From NCBI RefSeq assembly GCF_004151275.2, contig NZ_CP130821.1, positions 1,426,001 through 1,490,000 on the forward strand: DNA of 64,000 nt, in the 5' to 3' direction. Shown piece by piece: positions 49,871 to 58,274 of the stretch. How positions within the stretch are numbered: position 1 is the stretch's first letter; the number at the start of each line of letters is the position of its first letter. A program made the position numbers and the translations under genes. The notes beneath the pieces were generated by a model. That model saw only the letters and a program-made list of their open reading frames with translations. It was not told the origin of the DNA and ran no database searches. The stretch comes from Flavobacterium dauae (GTDB lineage: Bacteria; Bacteroidota; Bacteroidia; Flavobacteriales; Flavobacteriaceae).

Positions 49871-50695
49871 ATGAACGAATTAAAAAAATATACAGACCAG
49901 TTTAAAACACGCGAAAAATTACAACCTGTTTTTTTTATAGGTCACGGATCGCCAATGAACGGCATCGAACAAAATATATTCTCTAAAAAATGGCAGGAAA
50001 TTGGTAAAACAATCGATTTACCTTGTGCGGTTCTAGTAGTTTCAGCACATTGGCTAACCACAGGAACGTTAGTTACAGCAATGAGCGAACCCAAAACCAT
50101 TCACGATTTTGGCGGATTTCCACAAGAATTATTCAATGTACAATATCCCGCACCTGGTAGTCCGTTTTTGGCAGAAGAAACCGCAAAATTAATTACTTCT
50201 ACAAACGTTGGTTTAGATCACGATTGGGGTTTGGATCACGGAACCTGGACGGTTGTTCGGCACATGTTCCCCGATGCGAATGTGCCCGTTTTACAGTTGA
50301 GTATCGATTATAACAAACCAGCAATCTATCATTATAATTTGGCAAAAGAATTGTATCATTTGCGAAAACAAGGTGTGTTAATTATTGGTAGCGGAAATAT
50401 GATTCACAATTTGCGAATGATTGATTGGAATAATATGGCAGCACCCGGTTTTGGTTTTGATTGGGCTAAGAGTTTGAATGAAATTTTTAAAAAGAAAATC
50501 CTTTCAAAAGATCATAAAGATTTAATTGAATACGAACGTTTGGGTGAAGCTGCAAGGCTGGCAATTCCCACACCGGATCATTATTATCCAATGCTTTACT
50601 CATTGGCTTTAATGAACGATAAAGACGATGTTTCAATTTTTAATGATGAATACGTTGGCGGCTCATTAAGTATGACTTCGTTCCGTTTAGGATAA
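49871..50695 (+). CDS. ygiD: 4,5-DOPA extradiol dioxygenase family protein (LigB/YgiD)
   Basis: A protein of about 274 residues. The ATG at 49871 (MNELKKYTDQF) is chosen among three close starts. LigB-family metal and catalytic residues are visible: FFIGHGSPMNGIEQN (His), VVSAHWLT (His), GLDHDWGLDHGTWTVVRHMF (two His) and SGNMIHNLRMI (His). The enzymes open catechol rings; E. coli YgiD acts on DOPA in vitro, while natural substrates are mostly unknown. Complete. The esterase gene follows 28 bases later with its own -7 box. Confidence 0.88.
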   Translation: MNELKKYTDQFKTREKLQPVFFIGHGSPMNGIEQNIFSKKWQEIGKTIDLPCAVLVVSAHWLTTGTLVTAMSEPKTIHDFGGFPQELFNVQYPAPGSPFLAEETAKLITSTNVGLDHDWGLDHGTWTVVRHMFPDANVPVLQLSIDYNKPAIYHYNLAKELYHLRKQGVLIIGSGNMIHNLRMIDWNNMAAPGFGFDWAKSLNEIFKKKILSKDHKDLIEYERLGEAARLAIPTPDHYYPMLYSLALMNDKDDVSIFNDEYVGGSLSMTSFRLG

Positions 50696-50700
50696 AATGG

Positions 50701-50708
50701 TATATTTG
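50701..50708 (+). promoter_or_regulatory. Candidate -7 box of the esterase gene
   Basis: TATATTTG, 15 bases before the ATG at 50724. Confidence 0.45.
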
Positions 50709-50723
50709 CTTTAAAAATCGCAG

Positions 50724-51413
50724 ATGAAATCCATTATAACTATTCTTTTTATCGTTTTAAGCAGTAATATTTTTGCACAACCTAAAACCGTTTTAAACCA
50801 GACATCATATAATTTTTGGCTGAATGAACCCAATGAACTTACTGAAAAAATGCCGTTGATTGTATTTTTACACGGCAAAAGTTTGTCTGGCACCGATATT
50901 AATCGTGTGAAACGCTACGGCGCTTTAAAAGGAATTGAAAAAGGATTAAATATACCTGCGTATCTGGTTGCACCGCAACTTCCGTCAGGATCTTGGAACG
51001 CCGATAAAGTAGATGAAATTGTTAGCTATATGATTAAAACCTACAATATTGATGAAGATAAAATTTATGTAACAGGAATGAGCTTAGGATCGTACGGAAC
51101 AATGAAATATGTTGGCGAATATCCAAATAGGGTAGCAGCAGCAATATCAATTTGCGGTGGTGGCGATGTGAACGATGCCTGTAATCTGGCTCAGGTTCCT
51201 ATTAAAGTAATTCACGGAGATAAAGATTTTATTGTTCCACTTTCTGAATCAAAAAAAATTGTCAACGCCATAAAAAAATGCAACAATCAGGCACCGGTTG
51301 AATTTGAAATTATCAAAGGTGGAAACCACGGCAGTGTGGAAGATTTATACCGCCACATGGAATTGTACGACTGGTTGCTGCAACATACCAAGGAAAAAAA
51401 TGCGAAGTTATAA
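50724..51413 (+). CDS. Secreted alpha/beta-hydrolase (carboxylesterase/phospholipase type)
   Basis: A 229-residue exported hydrolase with signal peptide MKSIITILFIVLSSNIFAQ. Oxyanion-hole motif IVFLHGKSLSG (about 44-55), nucleophile elbow YVTGMSLGSYG (Ser about 121), Asp in IHGDKDFIVPL and His in GGNHGSVEDLY complete the catalytic triad. It resembles dienelactone-hydrolase or PHB-depolymerase-like esterases. It acts in the periplasm or outside; the substrate is unknown. It ends 12 bases from a convergent Nudix gene. Confidence 0.85.
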   Translation: MKSIITILFIVLSSNIFAQPKTVLNQTSYNFWLNEPNELTEKMPLIVFLHGKSLSGTDINRVKRYGALKGIEKGLNIPAYLVAPQLPSGSWNADKVDEIVSYMIKTYNIDEDKIYVTGMSLGSYGTMKYVGEYPNRVAAAISICGGGDVNDACNLAQVPIKVIHGDKDFIVPLSESKKIVNAIKKCNNQAPVEFEIIKGGNHGSVEDLYRHMELYDWLLQHTKEKNAKL

Positions 51414-51425
51414 ATATGCTACTTC

Positions 51426-51851
51426 TTATAACAGTTTTGACTGTAATCTTTTAAAAACCAATTGATCAACAGGTAATGTAAAAGGATTTTTTGCATCAAT
51501 TTCAACCCATTTACCCTCTTTAATATTGGTATCTAAAATCTGTAAATGATCGATATTCAGAATGGTTGCATAAAAATACAGCATTAAAAGTTGTTTATTG
51601 TCGTTTGCTAATGACTCTACAAAATGTTCCTGAATATAAAAAGCATCTCCAACTTCTATCTCTAAATTAAGTTCTTCTTTAAATTCACGTTTTAAACAAT
51701 CAACAGTTCCTTCGCCAAATTCCAATCCTCCACCAGGCAATTTTATTACCATTTTTCCGGCAAAAGGCTCTTGCAGTGTTAATAGTTTGTTTTTTACAAT
51801 GCACAAGGCATATACGCGAACGTTAAATCCTTTAAAATTTTGAGTTTTCAT
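51426..51851 (-). CDS. Nudix hydrolase
   Basis: A 141-residue enzyme with the Nudix box GGLEFGEGTVDCLKREFKEEL (about 41-61), in which the metal-binding REFKEE core is complete; the last Gly of the box consensus is Asn. Flanking strands (VYALCIVKNKLLTLQEPFAG, ALANDNKQLLMLYFY) fit the fold. It cleaves a nucleoside diphosphate linked to another group; the substrate cannot be told. Convergent with the esterase gene, divergent from the SatD-like gene, with about 175 AT-rich bases between. Confidence 0.88.
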   Translation of the reverse strand: MKTQNFKGFNVRVYALCIVKNKLLTLQEPFAGKMVIKLPGGGLEFGEGTVDCLKREFKEELNLEIEVGDAFYIQEHFVESLANDNKQLLMLYFYATILNIDHLQILDTNIKEGKWVEIDAKNPFTLPVDQLVFKRLQSKLL

Positions 51852-52026
51852 TAATCAAATTTAAAACATTTATTGAATTGTTTATTAACCTACTTTAAAA
51901 AAATAATATTGGTAAATAAAGCGATATTTAAAATTATAGGGTTTTAAACAGATATTTTTAATTATCGGTTAAAAAGCAGATATTTATTGTTTATCAAACT
52001 AAAAATAAATATATTTACTAAAAAAA

Positions 52027-52641
52027 ATGATTGCAGTAATAACAGGCGATATTGTACATTCGCGTTCATTAGTACCCGAAAAATGGCTGAATCACTTAAA
52101 AAAAGGATTAATGTTATTTGGAAATCCTCCTGCCGATTGGGAAATTTATAGGGGAGATGGTTTTCAATTAAAAACATCGGTTCAAAATGCTTTATTACAC
52201 GCCATTTTACTAAAAGCTTGGATTAAACATTTTAAAGAAATTGATGTGCGGTTAAGCATTGGTATTGGCAAAGAAACTTTTGTCGGAGTTAAAGTTACAG
52301 AAGGAAATGGATCTGCTTTTGAGCTTTCGGGCGAAGGATTTGATGCCTTAGAAAAGAAAAATTTAATGTTACTTACCGAAGATAAATTGCTGAACGACAC
52401 TTTTAGGGTGCTTATTGATTTAGCTTTGTTGGTGATGGATAAATGGACAGAAAAATCGGCTGAAGTTCTATTCATTAAATTAAGAAATCCTAAGTTGAAT
52501 CAAACCGAAATTGCCCAAATGCTCAATAAAAAACAAGGCACAATTAGCGAAGCATTAAAAAGGGGCGGTTATGATGAAATTGACCAACTGATAAACTTTT
52601 ACAACAAAACAATGAAGCAATATGTGGTTACTTCTTCTTAA
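52027..52641 (+). CDS. SatD-like regulatory protein with C-terminal HTH
   Basis: A 204-residue protein. The N-terminal 140 residues (MIAVITGDIVHSRSL ... WEIYRGDGFQL ... RLSIGIGKETF ... GEGFDALEK) look like a reduced nucleotide-cyclase-type alpha/beta fold. The C-terminus (LNQTEIAQMLNKKQGTISEALKRGGYDEID, about 158-187) is a helix-turn-helix of the sigma-70 region 4/MerR-like kind. This architecture is seen in SatD family proteins, first named beside a streptococcal restriction system. It overlaps the DUF3307 gene by 20 bases, so the two are cotranslated. A ligand-sensing regulator of its membrane partner is a reasonable guess. Confidence 0.8.
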   Translation: MIAVITGDIVHSRSLVPEKWLNHLKKGLMLFGNPPADWEIYRGDGFQLKTSVQNALLHAILLKAWIKHFKEIDVRLSIGIGKETFVGVKVTEGNGSAFELSGEGFDALEKKNLMLLTEDKLLNDTFRVLIDLALLVMDKWTEKSAEVLFIKLRNPKLNQTEIAQMLNKKQGTISEALKRGGYDEIDQLINFYNKTMKQYVVTSS

Positions 52642-53344
52642 ATTTTTAACAGCACATTTCTTGGGCGATTTTGTTTTTCAAACCAAAAAAATGGTTCAAA
52701 ACAAAAAAAATCCAGTATATTTTTTAGCTCACATTACCATTCATACAGTATTGTTATGCCTATTTTTATTCAATGATAATTTATGGTGGGCAATTATATT
52801 GGTAGTTTTATCTCACGCGTTATTTGATTGGTTAAAACTAATATTAGTAAATAAAGTTAAAGCTCCCGTATTATTTTTAGGCGATCAGTTGTTACATATT
52901 TTAACAATAATTGTGGTTTTAATCGTTTTTTCTACTTTAAGAATTTCATTCGATTTTATAAATCAACCCGAATTCTGGCTGATTTTAATAGCAATAATTT
53001 TGGTAACCCAAGTAACTGCTGTTTTAATTAGAATTTTGTTGTCGCCGTATCAAAACCATAAAAAGATTACTCCGCCAAATGATACAGATCAAAAAGTATT
53101 ATTCAACGCAGGAAAATATATTGGAATTTTAGAACGATTGTTTATTTTTGGTTTTGTAGTAGCAAATTTTTGGGAAGGTATCGGTTTTTTACTCGCAGCA
53201 AAATCAATTTTTAGATTTGGAGATTTAAACAATGCAAAAGAACGACATTTAACAGAATACGTTTTAATTGGAACTTTTTTGAGTTTTGGTTGTGCTATTT
53301 TGGTTGGTTTGATATTTAATTACGTTTTACACAATTTATTATGA
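52622..53344 (+). CDS. DUF3307 domain membrane protein
   Basis: A 240-residue inner-membrane protein. The DUF3307 part (LLLLKFLTAHFLGDFVFQT, then HITIHTVLLCLFLF and HALFDWLKLILV) contains the conserved H-x-L-x-DF and His/Asp residues within helices. A second membrane part (about 110-240) follows. Function unknown; the intramembrane His and Asp suggest metal or hydrolytic chemistry, which is inference. It starts within the SatD-like gene (20-base overlap) and overlaps the MmcQ gene in ATGA, a tight three-gene operon. Confidence 0.85.
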   Translation: MWLLLLKFLTAHFLGDFVFQTKKMVQNKKNPVYFLAHITIHTVLLCLFLFNDNLWWAIILVVLSHALFDWLKLILVNKVKAPVLFLGDQLLHILTIIVVLIVFSTLRISFDFINQPEFWLILIAIILVTQVTAVLIRILLSPYQNHKKITPPNDTDQKVLFNAGKYIGILERLFIFGFVVANFWEGIGFLLAAKSIFRFGDLNNAKERHLTEYVLIGTFLSFGCAILVGLIFNYVLHNLL

Positions 53345-53703
53345 ACAATATAGAAGATTTTCGCAATTACTGTTTATCGTTTAAAGGAGTTACAGAGAAA
53401 TTTCCGTTCGATAAAACAACACTCGTATTTTATGTAATGAATAAAATGTTCTGTCTGGTTGATATTGAAGCGTTTGATTATTGTAATTTAAAATGCGATC
53501 CTGATGAAGCAGAAGAATTACGGGCACAATACAGCGGTATTAAACCGGGATACCACATGAGTAAAAAACATTGGAACAGTGTTTACTTTAACAGCGATGT
53601 TCCTGCCAAACTAATGAAAGAAATGCTTGTAAATTCCTATGAATTAGTAGTTAAGGGGTTAAAAAAGACTGATAAGGAATTGTTGGCAAATATGCCCAAT
53701 TAA
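53341..53703 (+). CDS. MmcQ/YjbR family DNA-binding-like protein
   Basis: A 120-residue protein with the family's blocks: FRNYCLSFKGVTEKFPFDKTTLVFYVMNKMFCLV, NLKCDPDEAEELRAQYSGIKPGYHMSKKHWNSV and a final helix. The CyaY-like fold (double-wing) is known to bind DNA in some members. It is the last gene of the SatD-DUF3307 operon, overlapping its predecessor by 4 bases. Directly after its stop begins a 137-bp palindromic element that can serve as terminator. Confidence 0.88.
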   Translation: MNNIEDFRNYCLSFKGVTEKFPFDKTTLVFYVMNKMFCLVDIEAFDYCNLKCDPDEAEELRAQYSGIKPGYHMSKKHWNSVYFNSDVPAKLMKEMLVNSYELVVKGLKKTDKELLANMPN

Positions 53704-53840
53704 TAAGAGGCTGTCTAAAAAGTCATAAAATTGAGTTTAGTTGTCATTTCGACGAAGGAGAAATCTCTAATAATTAATACTTAAGATTTTTCAGCTTCAC
53801 TTCGTTTCGTTCAAAATGACACTTTTTAGACAGCCTCTTA
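53704..53840. repeat. 137-bp palindromic intergenic element
   Basis: Perfect 20-bp terminal inverted repeats: 53704-53723 (starts TAAGAGGCTGTC) and 53821-53840 (ends GACAGCCTCTTA). The interior arms TGTCATTTCGACGAAGGAG and the reverse of GTTTCGTTCAAAATGACA match the element at 12679-12809, but in opposite orientation. It fills the space between two convergent genes completely and has no open frame. MITE- or REP-type element, likely also a terminator. Confidence 0.9.
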
Positions 53841-53846
53841 AAACAT

Positions 53847-55004
53847 TTATCTTAAAGATTTATGGCGTTCTACCGGTTTTGATTCATCAAAGTGGTAACG
53901 GTAGGTTCTTAATTTTCTGCTTAAATGAGCCCCTAGACCTTTTGCTATATTAATCATTTTTGGGTTAAAATCACCTATCCATTGCATTTCATAATCTGTA
54001 TAAGACAATTGCGTTTTCATTACTTTTTGCCCTTCAATAATCATAAAATTATCTACACCTTTTCCTTGCCATTCAGGTACAACGCCAAAAGCAATTCCTA
54101 TCACACGTTTGCTTTTTTTGAATGTTTTATACCACAAAAATTTGAGTTTGTGAAACAATCCGAAGTTTCCGTTTAAATGTTTAAAATACTGATTTAAATC
54201 GGGCAGATTCAACCAAAAAGCAACCGGTTCGTTTTTGTAATACACAAACCAAACAATTTTTGGGTCAATCACAGGTTTCATACTTTTAAAAATTAATTTT
54301 CCTTGCGAAAGCGGCATATCTTTTCCACCACCGTGGCTTGCCCACGCTTTATTGTAAATGGTTACAAAATCCTGAATATATTTGTCTAAATTGTTAAGTT
54401 GTAAATGCTCTGCTTTAAAATCTTTGTCTTTTGCAATAGCTTCGTGGCGATCGTGTAATTTTGGTTGTAATTTTTGTGTAATAGGCAAAGAAAAACATTC
54501 TTGATTAAAGTATGTTTTAAAACCGTAATTTTCAAACAAATCAATATAATAAGCAAAATTGTAATTCATATTGTACAATGGTTCGTGAAAACCATCTACC
54601 AGCAATCCCCACCATTGGTCGCGTTCGCCAAAATTAATTGGTCCGTCCATTGTTTCCATTCCGTGACTTTGTAACCATTCTTTTGCCTGATTAAAGAGAT
54701 AATTTGCCGCTGTTTGATCGTTGATGCAATCAAAAAAGCCAATGCCACCAACGGCCGCTTTTCCTTCGTATTTAGGATTGACAAATGCGGCAATACGTCC
54801 AATTATCTGATCGTTTCCATCAAATAAAACCCAGCGAATAGCTTTTCCGCCGCGTTTAAAAACTTTATTTTTCTTTGGATTAAAAACTTTTTCAATATCC
54901 TGATTTAAAGGATGAATCCAGTTTTTATCGTTTTCATACAACTTCGCAGGAAAATTCAAAAACTGTTTTCGGCTTTTATTATTCTTTACTTCTACTGTGT
55001 ACAT
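53847..55004 (-). CDS. GNAT-like N-acyltransferase family protein
   Basis: A 385-residue cytosolic protein (start at 55004, MYTVEVKNNKSRKQFL; seven codons upstream are less likely). The first part (FLNFPAKLYENDKNWIHPLNQDIEKVFNP ... GGKAIRWVLFDGNDQIIGRIAAFVNPKYEGK) and the later GIAFGVVPEWQGKGVDNFMIIEG segment, with an acetyl-CoA-type loop, resemble tandem GNAT folds as in the YghO family. Substrate unknown. It lies 48 bases downstream of the pseudouridine synthase gene on the same strand and ends at the palindromic element. Confidence 0.75.
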   Translation of the reverse strand: MYTVEVKNNKSRKQFLNFPAKLYENDKNWIHPLNQDIEKVFNPKKNKVFKRGGKAIRWVLFDGNDQIIGRIAAFVNPKYEGKAAVGGIGFFDCINDQTAANYLFNQAKEWLQSHGMETMDGPINFGERDQWWGLLVDGFHEPLYNMNYNFAYYIDLFENYGFKTYFNQECFSLPITQKLQPKLHDRHEAIAKDKDFKAEHLQLNNLDKYIQDFVTIYNKAWASHGGGKDMPLSQGKLIFKSMKPVIDPKIVWFVYYKNEPVAFWLNLPDLNQYFKHLNGNFGLFHKLKFLWYKTFKKSKRVIGIAFGVVPEWQGKGVDNFMIIEGQKVMKTQLSYTDYEMQWIGDFNPKMINIAKGLGAHLSRKLRTYRYHFDESKPVERHKSLR

Positions 55005-55052
55005 AACTGTGAATAAGAGTAACAAATGTACAAAAACTTTGCGAGGTTCTTT

Positions 55053-56747
55053 TTAAAAATCGGGCTCCACAGTAAAACATACCCATTCTTTTGAAACAGG
55101 ATGATAGAACTCAAGCTTATACGCGTGCAAATGCAATCGGTTGGCTTTTTTTCCGTATAAATCATCGCCTTTAATGGGTGCATTTAACCCCAATTTATGA
55201 GCCGAATGTACCCGTAATTGATGCGTTCTTCCGGTAACAGGGAAATATTGTATGCGGGTAAAATGTTTGCTTTTTTCTAAAATTGTAAATTCTGTAAGTG
55301 CTTTTTTACCATATTGTTCACACACAATTTGTCGTGGACGATCATCTAAATCAACTCGTAAAGGTAAGTCAATTGTTCCCGATTCCTGATTAACAGATCC
55401 TTCTAATAAAGCGATATAGCTTTTTTTAACTTTGCGTTTAATGAATTGCTTTTGCAAATTTTCGTGAATATCCTTGTTTTTTGCCAATACCATTAAGCCA
55501 GAGGTTGACATATCTAACCTATGTACAATTAACGGACCGGTAGCGTGCGGATATCTGTTTTTTATGCGTTCATAAACCGAATCGCTGATGTGAATCCCCG
55601 GAACCGATAAAAATTCGGCAGGTTTGTTTACAACAACAATATACGCATCGTCATAAACAATTTCAAGTTCTTTATTTTCAGCCGGATTTTTTAAAAATGG
55701 ATTTTCTTCAACTTGTAATCCTTGCAGCATATGACTTAAAATAGGTTCGCATTTTCCCCAGCACGAAGGGTAAAACTGCCCGTGTTTTCGCACTTCTGAT
55801 TTAGGGGATTGCCCCCACCAAAATTCTGCTAAAGCAATGGGTTTTAAATGGTGTTTGTAGGCGTACTGAAACAATTTAGGAGCACAACATTCGCCGGCAC
55901 CAGCAGGAGGTTGGGAGTGAAGGGCGTTTTTAAAGATTTCTAACAACGATTTTTCTTCTTTTTTTGAATTTAAAAAAGTATAATTGGTAAATAACCAGTT
56001 TTGCAATGCGTTTGATTTTGTTTTTCGTTCGTCTTTTAAAAGATCTATTTTTTTGGTAAAAATGGTTATTTTTTCATTTAATTCTAATTCTTTTGTAAGA
56101 AAATCATTGGTTAAAGTTCGTAGCAAATGTTTATCATATAAGCTTTGTTTGATTAATTCGGCTTCTAACTGTTGCTGTTCTTCTTGTAAAAAACCATTTT
56201 TAAGCTTATTGCGTTTGTTCTGGCGTTGCAATTTATGCTGTTTCATTACCGCTTTAAAATCATCAATAACTATTTTTGAAGTTGTTTTAAGCTGTTTTAA
56301 ATCTTTTTGAAGTGCTGATAAATTAAGATCATTTTCTAAATCGTAAATTTGTTGGTTAATAGCATTTAATTCTTCTTCTTTTTTCAAAAAATATCCATCT
56401 TGAGTCAGCATATCAAATACCGGCGGTACAAAAAAAGCAATATTGTTGCTGTTTGCAAGTTTTCCTGAATAAGCTGCTAAAAAGCCAATAGAACCTTTAT
56501 TTTCAACTATTAAAACACCAAACATCTTGCCAATAGGCAATAGTTCTGTGTGATTGTTTAATCCAAAATTATGAGGAAGTTCATTTGATTGTTTTAAAAA
56601 AAATTGTACGTATTTTGCAGCTATTTCGCATAACGGATGCACATCATAATAAAAAGGAAAATTTAATTTTGACGGCAAAGCTATGTGTGAAATATCTTCT
56701 TTAAAAGGTATAAAACACGGAATTTCTGTTGATGATGAAAAATTCAT
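55053..56747 (-). CDS. RluA-family RNA pseudouridine synthase with long N-terminal extension
   Basis: A 564-residue protein. The last 220 residues are an RluA-type synthase: VPGIHISDSVYERI, PLIVHRLDMSTSGLMVLAK (catalytic Asp about residue 416), ALLEGSVNQESGTIDLPLRVD and PVTGRTHQLRVHSAH. The first 330 residues are unusual. A folded part (1-115) is followed by a long Lys/Glu-rich coiled coil (about 130-275) and a Cys-bearing segment (GECCAPKLFQYAY ... YPSCWGKCEPIL) that may bind zinc. The same long form occurs in some other bacteria. RNA target unknown, probably 23S rRNA or tRNA. Confidence 0.85.
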   Translation of the reverse strand: MNFSSSTEIPCFIPFKEDISHIALPSKLNFPFYYDVHPLCEIAAKYVQFFLKQSNELPHNFGLNNHTELLPIGKMFGVLIVENKGSIGFLAAYSGKLANSNNIAFFVPPVFDMLTQDGYFLKKEEELNAINQQIYDLENDLNLSALQKDLKQLKTTSKIVIDDFKAVMKQHKLQRQNKRNKLKNGFLQEEQQQLEAELIKQSLYDKHLLRTLTNDFLTKELELNEKITIFTKKIDLLKDERKTKSNALQNWLFTNYTFLNSKKEEKSLLEIFKNALHSQPPAGAGECCAPKLFQYAYKHHLKPIALAEFWWGQSPKSEVRKHGQFYPSCWGKCEPILSHMLQGLQVEENPFLKNPAENKELEIVYDDAYIVVVNKPAEFLSVPGIHISDSVYERIKNRYPHATGPLIVHRLDMSTSGLMVLAKNKDIHENLQKQFIKRKVKKSYIALLEGSVNQESGTIDLPLRVDLDDRPRQIVCEQYGKKALTEFTILEKSKHFTRIQYFPVTGRTHQLRVHSAHKLGLNAPIKGDDLYGKKANRLHLHAYKLEFYHPVSKEWVCFTVEPDF

Positions 56748-56802
56748 TGATAATGGATTAAATGTCCGAATTGTACAACTATTTGCGTTTTTTTGAAATT
56801 GA

Positions 56803-56829
56803 TTGCATTACGAAATAGCAGTATATTTG
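56803..56829 (+). promoter_or_regulatory. Candidate promoter of the DUF983 gene
   Basis: TTG (56803-56805), 16 bases, TATATTTG (56822-56829); the ATG is at 56847. Confidence 0.5.
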
Positions 56830-56846
56830 TACAAAATTAAGAAGAA

Positions 56847-57206
56847 ATGTCTTACATAAACAGAGTTGTAAAAGGTACTTGTCCAAAATGTGGGCAAACT
56901 AAGGTTTTTAAAAGCAACGGAAATCCATTAATATTTAAATTGCCCGTAATGCATAACCATTGTTCAAAGTGTAATTATTCGTTCCACCGCGAAACTGGTT
57001 TTTATTTTGGTGCAATGTATGTAAGTTACGGGTGGACAGTTGCAGAAATGGTTGCGGTAATTGTTTTAGGTTTGATTTTTAACCGATCTTTTATGGATAT
57101 GTTCATAGGCATTGTTATTGTTTTATTTTTATTATCGACATTTAATTATAAAATATCTCGAATTATGTGGTTGAATATGTTTTTCAATGAAGACGATGAC
57201 GAATGA
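56847..57206 (+). CDS. DUF983 family zinc-ribbon membrane protein
   Basis: A 119-residue protein with an N-terminal zinc ribbon (GTCPKCGQTKVF ... HNHCSKCNYSFHRETGFYFGA, about 9-60) and two membrane helices (about 64-80 and 84-100). The short linker Tyr/Gly motif FYFGAMYVSYG is the DUF983 signature. Function unknown; the family is widespread. It is convergent with the AraC gene, whose stop codon lies only 4 bases away. Confidence 0.88.
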   Translation: MSYINRVVKGTCPKCGQTKVFKSNGNPLIFKLPVMHNHCSKCNYSFHRETGFYFGAMYVSYGWTVAEMVAVIVLGLIFNRSFMDMFIGIVIVLFLLSTFNYKISRIMWLNMFFNEDDDE

Positions 57207-57210
57207 TATT

Positions 57211-58095
57211 TTATGAATTATTTTTGTAAAGTTTTCTAAAATCAGATGCTTTAATCTGTACATTTTTTTTAAACAATCTTGAAAAATAGGTGTAATCGGT
57301 ATATCCAAGTTTTAAGGCAATTTCAGTTAAGGTTAAATCGGTATAAAGTAATTGCCGTTTTGCTTCTAAGATAATTCGATCTGTAATTATTTCTGTTGTT
57401 GTTTTATTGGTAATTGACTTAACTATTCTGTTTAAATGTTTTTGTGTAATATTCAATAAATCAGCATATTCTGTTGCCGATTTTATTTCTGTAAAATGCT
57501 TATTAATTAACTTTTCAAACTTTGAAAAAACAGATTGGTAATGCCGCAGATTTATAGAGTTTACCGCAATATTTTTTTCTAAATAACGATTGAGATAGAT
57601 GTAAATCTGTGTGATGAGAGATAGTGTAAGTTGTATTTTTTTCCAATCATTAGCTGTATATTCTTTTAAAATATGTTTTAAAAAAAATTCAATAAAATTT
57701 GATTGTTCTTTATTTAAATAAATACACTTGTCAGAGTAATTTGATTCAAAAAACGGAAAATCTTTAATAGAATTAGAAACATAAGTCATTTCATAAAAAT
57801 CTTCTGTGTGAAAAAAAATGTATCCATCTGTGTCATCCGATAACTCCCAAGAATGGGTTTGACCAGGATATAGAAAAAATACAGAACCGGGTTTTACATC
57901 GTATTTTTGAAAATCAATTTCATGAACGCCCGTACCCCGCATAAATAAAAATACGGCATAAAAATTATGCTTATGTGGTTTTTCTATTCTGGAATGATGC
58001 TGTAACAAATGATTACCAATGGTATTGGCATAAAACGAATGGTTGAATTCTTTATTTTCAAAATCATTTATTTTTAGAAGCTTAATTTCATTCAT
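57211..58095 (-). CDS. AraC-family transcriptional regulator
   Basis: A 294-residue regulator. The N-terminal cupin sensor domain has HxH-type residues (PHKHNFYAVFLFMRGTGVHEIDFQKYDVKPGSVFFLYPGQTHSWEL, about 40-85). The C-terminal 100 residues hold two helix-turn-helix motifs (EYADLLNITQKHLNRIV and TEIALKLGYTDYTYFSRLFKKN). It is similar in plan to the regulator at 58275, so the two are paralogues. Ligand and targets are unknown; the nearest operons are the amidohydrolases further right. Confidence 0.88.
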   Translation of the reverse strand: MNEIKLLKINDFENKEFNHSFYANTIGNHLLQHHSRIEKPHKHNFYAVFLFMRGTGVHEIDFQKYDVKPGSVFFLYPGQTHSWELSDDTDGYIFFHTEDFYEMTYVSNSIKDFPFFESNYSDKCIYLNKEQSNFIEFFLKHILKEYTANDWKKIQLTLSLITQIYIYLNRYLEKNIAVNSINLRHYQSVFSKFEKLINKHFTEIKSATEYADLLNITQKHLNRIVKSITNKTTTEIITDRIILEAKRQLLYTDLTLTEIALKLGYTDYTYFSRLFKKNVQIKASDFRKLYKNNS

Positions 58096-58106
58096 TTGTT
58101 AAATAT

Positions 58107-58215
58107 TTTTGTAATTAATTAAAAATCAATATATTTGATTCGTTACAAAATCAAAAATTTTGTATTTCATATTTATTTAGAGATTGCCGGGATTTCTTGG
58201 CAATCTTTTTTTTAT
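58107..58215 (+). ncRNA. Candidate small RNA gene
   Basis: On the plus strand TTTTG (58107-58111), an 18-base spacer and TATATTTG (58130-58137) form a good Bacteroidota promoter. About 45 bases later a hairpin AGATTGCC / GGCAATCT (58181-58188 and 58199-58206) is followed by a run of T. No plus-strand gene follows for 2.5 kb. A transcript of about 70 bases from 58144 to 58215, antisense to no gene, is predicted. The space otherwise separates two minus-strand AraC genes. Confidence 0.35.
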
Positions 58216-58274
58216 AAAATTTACAGTAAATATAGAGACAAAAAGAATAAACTTTTTAAAATAAGGATAATAGA

